Shown here in pieces: positions 59,263-64,000 of a stretch of 64,000 nt of DNA (the first letter of the stretch is position 1; each line of letters opens with the position of its first letter). Source of the DNA: Moraxella caprae DSM 19149 (lineage in GTDB: Bacteria; Pseudomonadota; Gammaproteobacteria; Pseudomonadales; Moraxellaceae); contig NZ_AUGF01000017.1 in NCBI RefSeq assembly GCF_000426885.1, forward strand, positions 1-64,000, read 5' to 3'. The notes below the pieces were generated by a model. It was not told where the DNA came from and did not search any database. It saw only the letters and a list, made by a program, of their open reading frames with translations. Made by a program: the position numbers and the translations under genes.

Positions 59263-59675
59263 TTACTGCCCCGCTTGTGAGCAGACATAGCCAAAGTTTG
59301 CTCTCGCCTGCCCTATAAGGAATCACTCTGTACCAGTCTTTTGAGGGATAAATGGATACATAACCTTCATAACTGTCTGCATTGTTGCCTTGCTTGTATA
59401 ATGAATGATATTATCAAAGTCATTTTTACGAGCAACGCAGTCATAATAATCAAAATTTTTCGTTTGCCAATAGCTTTTACCATCTAAATTTTGAATAGTT
59501 TTAAAATCTGTTCGTATCCACACACTAACTATTACCCACCGCCTGTAAAAGACTTGGCACGCACGCTGTCTTTGTCTAAATACTCTTTAAAGTTGTTGGT
59601 TTCGTCCGTTTAAACCCAATTACTAGTAAAAGCAGGTGTAGCAAGCATTAGGATGATACATAGATATTTTTTTAT
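59263..59675 (-). pseudogene. Surface-adhesin-E-like small exported protein, decayed
   Basis: Minus-strand remnants in order: a signal peptide KKYLCIILMLATPAFTSNWV, then a stop, TDETNNFKEYLDKDSVRAKSF, stops and a frame change, then VWIRTDFKTIQNLDGKSYWQ with YYDCVARKND, and after an in-frame TGA, GQARANFGYVCSQAG. The paired-cysteine 'YDC...VC' layout with 'DKDSV' resembles small surface-adhesin E-type proteins. At least three inactivating changes are present. The stretch from here to the RT stop (59676-59770) is AT-rich and empty. Confidence 0.65.
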
Positions 59676-59770
59676 AAAAACTCCTGTTAAAAATATATAC
59701 AAAAAAATTTTCTATTATATTGATATAAAGAATAATTATTTAAAATTTTTTTAAAATAAACTTCATAAGC

Positions 59771-61289
59771 CTATTTCTTAATTTTAGTATTGAGTATTTT
59801 CCAGTGCCTTCTAACTTGATGGCGAATTTTATCTGATTGCATAATTTTTGCCGAATTGTAAGCATAACCCAAAAAATTACCCCAAACCTGACGCTGAAAA
59901 ACCCATTTATCTTTCTTATTTAATCGTCTAATATATCTTTTTGATTTTTTAGCACCGATATATGAATATCTATAATGTAATCGATTGATAAACAACTTGC
60001 CTTTCGTATTATTTTGAATTCTTTTTGAGTAATATTTACAGCGTTTAACGCCTTGACTCATTTTCATATAATACTGTGCTAAAGCTTGATTTTTGAGATA
60101 GATATTTGTACCATCAAAACTAAATCCTAAGTATTCAAATCTTCTGTTTGAACTATTTTTGTTAATTTGACCACCAAACTCTTGCAGGCACTTAACGCTA
60201 TTATTTTCTTTAAAAAAATAAAATATTTGGGTTTTTTCTTGTTTAATGTTTAACTTGGTAATTTTAGATATTGAATCTTCTAATAATACCAATATCTCAT
60301 TTTTAAGAGAGCTATTACAAACAATCACAATATCATCGGAATATCTCTTATATATTCCGCCAATTTTCTGTACTTCTTGATGAATATAGGTATCAAAATT
60401 AATCATATAAATATTTGCCAAAGTTGCACTAATAGCAGAGCCTTGGCAAATGCCTTTATATAAATTTTTTTCTGTGTTATTACGTTTTTGGCTATAAATA
60501 ATGCCTTTACTTCGGATATATTTAAGCTCCCTTAATTGACAAAAAGCTACCGCCTCTTGCGAATATAGATGCGTAATTGTTTTAATTGATTTTTGTTTGT
60601 ATTTTCCTTCATGATTTAGAATAATTTTCTCTTTAAATAATTCAAATATTTTTTCATAATCTATGTATGAAAACTGAGTAATTGCCTTATAGACATTATA
60701 ATGGTCTTTGGGTAGAGTGTCGTTTTCTTTTAATTCTAGCACGCTTTTCCAGGCATTTTTTAATAAGGCGTGGTCAAGATTATCAAAAAATCCCTCTATA
60801 TCTACTGTGATGACTGTCAGTTCTTCTTGTTGTGCACGGTGTTTTATAACATCAAAAACTTCTTTGGCAAAATCTATATTACATTTACCCGAACCATCTA
60901 CTGTAGTTATTTTTCTATAAGCAGTTACCACATCGCCAAGATTATTTTGATTTAACTGTTTTTCGTAATGAATCTGCAAAAGATAAGCATAATAAGCAAA
61001 AATATTAGCAATCCCAATGATTGGCATAATAAATATCACGCACCTTGGGTTTTAGGCGTACACGCTTACCATTGTGTAATATATTGCCGTCTTGGTCATA
61101 CTGTTTGCGAAATTTAGGCGTGATTATTTGTGTATGAATGAAAGGACAAAACGCATGTTTGGCTATTTTTTCAGGATTGGTAATATAGCGAATTACTTGA
61201 TTTTTGCTTTTAGAAGTGATTGGCAATCCGATATGAGGGTATCTTTTTAGTTTAAACCAAGAGGGGTCTTTGACTTTTTTTGATTTCAT
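59771..61289 (-). pseudogene. Reverse transcriptase of antiviral 'unknown group' type (DRT2-like), single frameshift
   Basis: The gene is split into two frames by one extra base near 61007. Part 1 (from ATG 61289) reads MKSKKVKDPSWFKLKRYPHI and ends KVRDIYYANHWD. Removing one T from GATTGC continues it as ANIFAYYAYLLQIHYEK in the long second frame, giving about 505 residues. RT motifs are intact: VITVDIEGFFDNLDH, then KGICQGSAISATLANIYM, and YSDD as the catalytic aspartates. There is no maturase or endonuclease domain and no retron VTG motif. The N-terminal 'RYPHIGLP..ITNPEKIAKHAF.PFI' style recalls defence RTs of the DRT2 kind. The split could be mutation, sequencing error or programmed shift. 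AT-rich relative to neighbours; a structured ncRNA lies just upstream. Confidence 0.82.
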
Positions 61290-61309
61290 AATTGTTGCAG
61301 AATAAAAAA

Positions 61310-61584
61310 TGAAAGTAGGCGGAGTACGCATAACAGCCAGTAAGTACACCTTACGCTTCTATCAGAAGAAGCACCCCAATTGTAGAATAATAATACTATG
61401 TATCATCAAATCAAAGGATATAAATATGCTAAGTTTCAATGCATTCACAGCAATTAACATCATAAAGCAGTTGACATTTCTGTCCAAGTGCTTTATAAAA
61501 GCTATCCGTACTGACATATTCAGTACGCAAACCCAAGATGGGCAGTTTAATTGGCAAACTTAACTGACTTGCTACCTACTTTCA
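61310..61584 (-). ncRNA. Structured ncRNA upstream of the reverse transcriptase
   Basis: Read on the minus strand, the region opens TGAAAGTAGG and closes with its exact complement CCTACTTTCA, 20 bases before the RT start codon. Inside are a stem CGTACTGA/TCAGTACG (61507-61527), a long hairpin ATAAAGCA/TGCTTTAT with inner TTG/CAA and ACA/TGT pairs and a GAAA tetraloop (61462-61496), and GCTTCT/AGAAGC (61355-61372) within an outer GGGGTGC/GCGTACTCC helix. A promoter predicts transcription starting at the first bases of the fold. This is the arrangement of the template RNA of retron and DRT2-type systems. Confidence 0.75.
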
Positions 61585-61590
61585 AGGTAA

Positions 61591-61619
61591 ATTTTACTAC
61601 ACCAAAAAATTTTTTGCAA
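61591..61619 (-). promoter_or_regulatory. Promoter of the RT-associated ncRNA
   Basis: On the minus strand TTGCAA (61614-61619), exactly 17 bases, then TAAAAT (61591-61596). The predicted start, about 7 bases further, falls at 61585-61584, where the terminal stem of the ncRNA begins. Confidence 0.65.
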
Positions 61620-61620
61620 T

Positions 61621-61650
61621 AAAAACCACTCATTAAGAGTGGTTTTTATT
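61621..61650 (-). terminator. Terminator of katA
   Basis: AAAAACCACTC and GAGTGGTTTTT form an 11-bp stem with a 5-base loop and flanking T residues on both strands, 28 bases after the katA stop. It insulates the ncRNA promoter from katA transcription. Confidence 0.9.
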
Positions 61651-61677
61651 GTATTTAAAAAATTATACAAAATGCTT

Positions 61678-63219
61678 TTACATAAAATCCTTAGGATTTA
61701 AACAACTCGCCAAATGCTTGGCAGGGTCGGTGTCATACGCCTTAATGGCATCTTCTACCGTCATGCCCAACGCCTTGGCAACACCCATGCCATAATCAGG
61801 GTGGCAGGCGTGGCAGTTACGGATATGGCGGTATTTGATGAAATCTAACGCATCACCCATTGCCCCTGCGGTGTTGTCAAATAGGGCTTGTTTTTGCTCA
61901 TCAGTCATGAGATTAAACAGGGCTCTTGGCTGGCTAAAATAATCACTGTCATCTTCACGAAAATCCCACTGCTTGGCATCGCCACTAATTTTTAGGGGTG
62001 GCTCGGCGTACTGGGGCTGTTCTTGCCATTGATTAAAGCTGTTTGGCTCATAGTGCGGACGTCCGCCATAGTTGTCGCCCACTCGCCCTTGACCGTCTCT
62101 GTGGTTTGAGTACACAGGGCAACGTGGGGCATTGACAGGGATTTGGTTGCGGTTTACACCCAAGCGATAACGCTGTGCATCGGCATAGTTAAATAGACGA
62201 GCTTGTAGCATACGGTCAGGCGATACGCTGATACCAGGAACCAAGTTGCTTGGGGCAAAGGCGGATTGTTCAACATCTAAGAAGAAGTTTTCTGGGTTTT
62301 TATTAAGTTCAAATTCGCCCACTTCAATCAAAGGATAGTCGCCTTTTGGCCAAACTTTGGTTAGGTCAAATGGATGATAAGGCACTTTATCTGCATCTGC
62401 TTCTGGCATGATTTGAACGTACATTTTCCATTTGGGGAAGTCGCCATGTTCAATAGCTTCAAACAAGTCTTTTTGGTGGCTTTCACGGTCTTGACCAATG
62501 ATTTTTTCGGCTTCTTCGTTGGTTAGGTTTTTGATGCCTTGCTGAGTGCGGAAATGGAATTTGACCCAAAAACGCTCATTATCGGCATTGATAAAGCTGT
62601 ATGTATGCGAGCCAAAGCCGTGCATATGGCGATAAGACTTAGGAATGCCACGATCGCTCATCACAATCGTTACTTGGTGGAATGCCTCTGGCAGTAGTGT
62701 CCAAAAATCCCAGTTGTTGGTGGCACTACGCATATTGGTTTTGGGGTCTCTTTTGACCGCTTTGTTTAGGTCAGGGAATTTTCTTGGGTCTCTTAAAAAG
62801 AAGACAGGCGTGTTGTTGCCGACCATGTCCCAGTTGCCTTCTTCGGTGTAAAATTTAAGGGCAAAACCACGAATATCACGCTCAGCATCCGCCGCACCAC
62901 GCTCGCCTGCTACGGTGGTAAAACGGGCGAACATTTCGGTTTTTTTACCAACTTCACTAAAAATCTTGGCACGGGTATATTTGGTGATGTCGTGCGTTAC
63001 GGTGAACGTCCCGAACGCCCCTGAACCTTTGGCGTGCATACGGCGTTCTGGAATGACTTCACGGGCAAAGTCGGCAAGTTTTTCGTTTAGCCACAAATCT
63101 TGGGCAAGTAAGGGACCTCTGGCACCTGCGGTCAACGAGTTTTGGTTATCAATAACAGGAGCTCCGTTGCTCATGGTAAGGGGTGTGCCTGAGTAGGGGC
63201 ATTTTGGGGTATCAGTCAT
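61678..63219 (-). CDS. katA: Catalase (haem, small-subunit type)
   Basis: Breaks down hydrogen peroxide to water and oxygen. The start [22 protein letters not shown] is used because the 33 upstream codons of the open frame do not resemble catalase. The 513-residue protein contains the distal His in [13 protein letters not shown], the Asn in [14 protein letters not shown], and the proximal haem Tyr in [14 protein letters not shown]. Length matches clade 3 catalases. Upstream 63220-63583 (364 bases) is AT-rich; no clear OxyR site or promoter could be picked. It ends in a strong terminator. Confidence 0.96.
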   Translation of the reverse strand: MTDTPKCPYSGTPLTMSNGAPVIDNQNSLTAGARGPLLAQDLWLNEKLADFAREVIPERRMHAKGSGAFGTFTVTHDITKYTRAKIFSEVGKKTEMFARFTTVAGERGAADAERDIRGFALKFYTEEGNWDMVGNNTPVFFLRDPRKFPDLNKAVKRDPKTNMRSATNNWDFWTLLPEAFHQVTIVMSDRGIPKSYRHMHGFGSHTYSFINADNERFWVKFHFRTQQGIKNLTNEEAEKIIGQDRESHQKDLFEAIEHGDFPKWKMYVQIMPEADADKVPYHPFDLTKVWPKGDYPLIEVGEFELNKNPENFFLDVEQSAFAPSNLVPGISVSPDRMLQARLFNYADAQRYRLGVNRNQIPVNAPRCPVYSNHRDGQGRVGDNYGGRPHYEPNSFNQWQEQPQYAEPPLKISGDAKQWDFREDDSDYFSQPRALFNLMTDEQKQALFDNTAGAMGDALDFIKYRHIRNCHACHPDYGMGVAKALGMTVEDAIKAYDTDPAKHLASCLNPKDFM

Positions 63220-63583
63220 GATAAATCCTAGGTTATGGTGTATTTTGATTAAAGGTATGACAAAACAAGTATAGCAAAGCAGGGTGTGCTTGTCGGTTAG
63301 CGTATGTAAACAATACAAATGACACTCATTGCCAACTTAGATGACTGGCTTGAACTTTGCTACTGCTTGGTTTGTCAATCTATGGAGCTATTATAGGCAG
63401 GATTGATTATTTGGTAAATTATAATAATTTGATGTTTTGATTTGATTTTTTAAATTGAAAAAACTTGATGAATTCTAAATGATGATTGATAAAATTTGTT
63501 GTAATTTAAAAATCACAACAATCCAATACGGTTGAAAACCAAACCGCTAGAAGCTAAGACGAGTCATCATAAGATTTGCCCAA

Positions 63584-63727
63584 TCAGTCTAGTTTACGAC
63601 TGCCAAACACCAAACTTACCCCCGCCAACGCTCCCCATAAACTGTTACCTTGCCAAATCGCCATGCCAAAAAACAGCACAGCAAGCAAAATGGCGGTTGG
63701 ATAAATGTGATAATTGCTGATGGTCAT
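63584..63727 (-). CDS. 47-residue two-helix membrane protein
   Basis: Reads MTISNYHIYPTAILLAVLFF, then GMAIWQGNSLWGALAGVSLV and FGSRKLD. Two hydrophobic segments and a short positively charged tail suggest a small inner-membrane protein. TAGGGAA 7 bases before the ATG is a good ribosome site. Function unknown; a real gene is likely from the ribosome site and amino-acid pattern, but there is no family match in memory. Confidence 0.6.
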   Translation of the reverse strand: MTISNYHIYPTAILLAVLFFGMAIWQGNSLWGALAGVSLVFGSRKLD

Positions 63728-63756
63728 GATGATTCCCTATTATCATAAAAATTTAA

Positions 63757-64000
63757 GGCTCTGGTCTAAAAAGTATGCTAAACCCAACCATAGTTAATAT
63801 AATGAAACACCAACTCAAATGCTTTGAAATGGTTTTCTAGCTTTTTAGAAAAACAGCAAGTTCTCCTAAATGCTCGCCTGACGAAGGTTCTCAGTCTGGT
63901 GTTATTGCCTTCAATACCCACAGTAAAGCGTTTACCAACTTGTTTTAAAGAGTGCTTAAAGGCAGTTAAAAAGCTATCCCAATCATCACAAGCAATTTTG
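63757..64000 (-). mobile_element. Second IS1-family element, cut by the window edge
   Basis: The left end GGCTCTGGTCTAAAAAGTAT matches the ends of the copy at 39909 and of the MITE at 29087. The interior continues in the same orientation with high similarity to the 39909 copy, but with many base differences, so the copies are not recent twins. Only the transposase 3' end is in the window. Confidence 0.85.
63778..64000 (-). CDS. IS1-family transposase, C-terminal part (partial at window edge)
   Basis: Open from the window end to the TAG before the inverted repeat. The sequence contains KIACDDWDSF, KQVGKRFTVGIEGNNTRLR and ends FHYINYGWV, the same C-terminus as the 39930 frame. The N-terminal zinc-ribbon half lies outside the window, so whether this copy is functional is unknown. 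Confidence 0.8.
   Translation of the reverse strand, partial: KIACDDWDSFLTAFKHSLKQVGKRFTVGIEGNNTRLRTFVRRAFRRTCCFSKKLENHFKAFELVFHYINYGWV

Noticed and set aside
59771-61289. Group II intron or retron as the identity of the RT
   Set aside because: No maturase/X or HNH domain and no intron domain V next to it. The retron VTG motif and a short RT length are also lacking. The upstream RNA with a terminal stem does keep a retron-like system as a distant alternative.
63532-63720. 62-codon plus-strand frame after katA
   Set aside because: It is antisense to a 47-codon membrane ORF with a good ribosome site, and has no ribosome site itself.

Overview
The window looks like a chromosomal segment of a Moraxella-type gammaproteobacterium (Moraxellaceae). 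The evidence is a BfmR/BfmS-type two-component pair, the gluQRS-dksA pair, near-identical housekeeping proteins of the Acinetobacter/Psychrobacter/Moraxella kind, moderate-to-low GC and an IS1-family element. I made this assignment from remembered protein families, not from a search.

Layout. 1-5.1 kb: tuf, glmS, rplS, tRNA-Phe, ispA. 5.2-8.5 kb: mutY, a secreted DNA/RNA nuclease, two small genes. 8.5-13.2 kb: glnB, murD-ftsW, gluQRS-dksA. 13.7-17.9 kb: a metallophosphoesterase and the zinc-uptake locus zur-znuC-znuB with divergent znuA. 18.1-26.2 kb: complete F1Fo ATP synthase operon, with a lipoprotein gene inserted between atpG and atpD. 26.3-30.7 kb: bfmR-bfmS, a small membrane ORF, a non-autonomous IS derivative, and an EnvZ-type kinase. 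31-36.2 kb: rpsP-rimM-ferredoxin, a DUF475/TerC-like membrane protein, argH, a PIN-toxin pair, yggX. 36.3-40.7 kb: lipoprotein, sstT, pepA, a decayed IS1-family element. 40.8-45.5 kb: a four-gene chaperone-usher fimbrial locus. 45.6-50.7 kb: a graveyard of pyrB, acnD and prpF remnants with an AT-rich two-gene cassette of unknown function inside it. 50.8-59.2 kb: lptF-lptG, hemA, recX-recA, yaaA, an enoyl-CoA hydratase-family gene. 59.3-61.6 kb: an AT-rich island with a reverse transcriptase and a highly structured presumptive ncRNA. 61.7-64 kb: catalase, a small membrane ORF and the end of a second IS1-family copy.

Most genes are ordinary core functions. The strongest candidate for an unusual system is the reverse transcriptase locus. 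An RT of the antiviral 'unknown group' type (my best guess is DRT2-like) follows a 275-nt region closed by a perfect 10-bp terminal inverted repeat. That region has several internal hairpins and a well-spaced promoter whose predicted start coincides with the 5' end of the fold. The RT reading frame carries one apparent single-base frameshift. A second candidate is the two-gene cassette (membrane protein plus cysteine-rich SEC-C-like protein) between the acnD and prpF remnants.

Non-coding observations include a three-copy dispersed repeat of 205-266 bp with terminal inverted repeats and compensatory stem changes, hairpins after exactly the multi-copy subunit genes of the atp operon, an IS-derived MITE with an 8-bp target duplication, and a tandem repeat plus terminator between pilin and chaperone genes.
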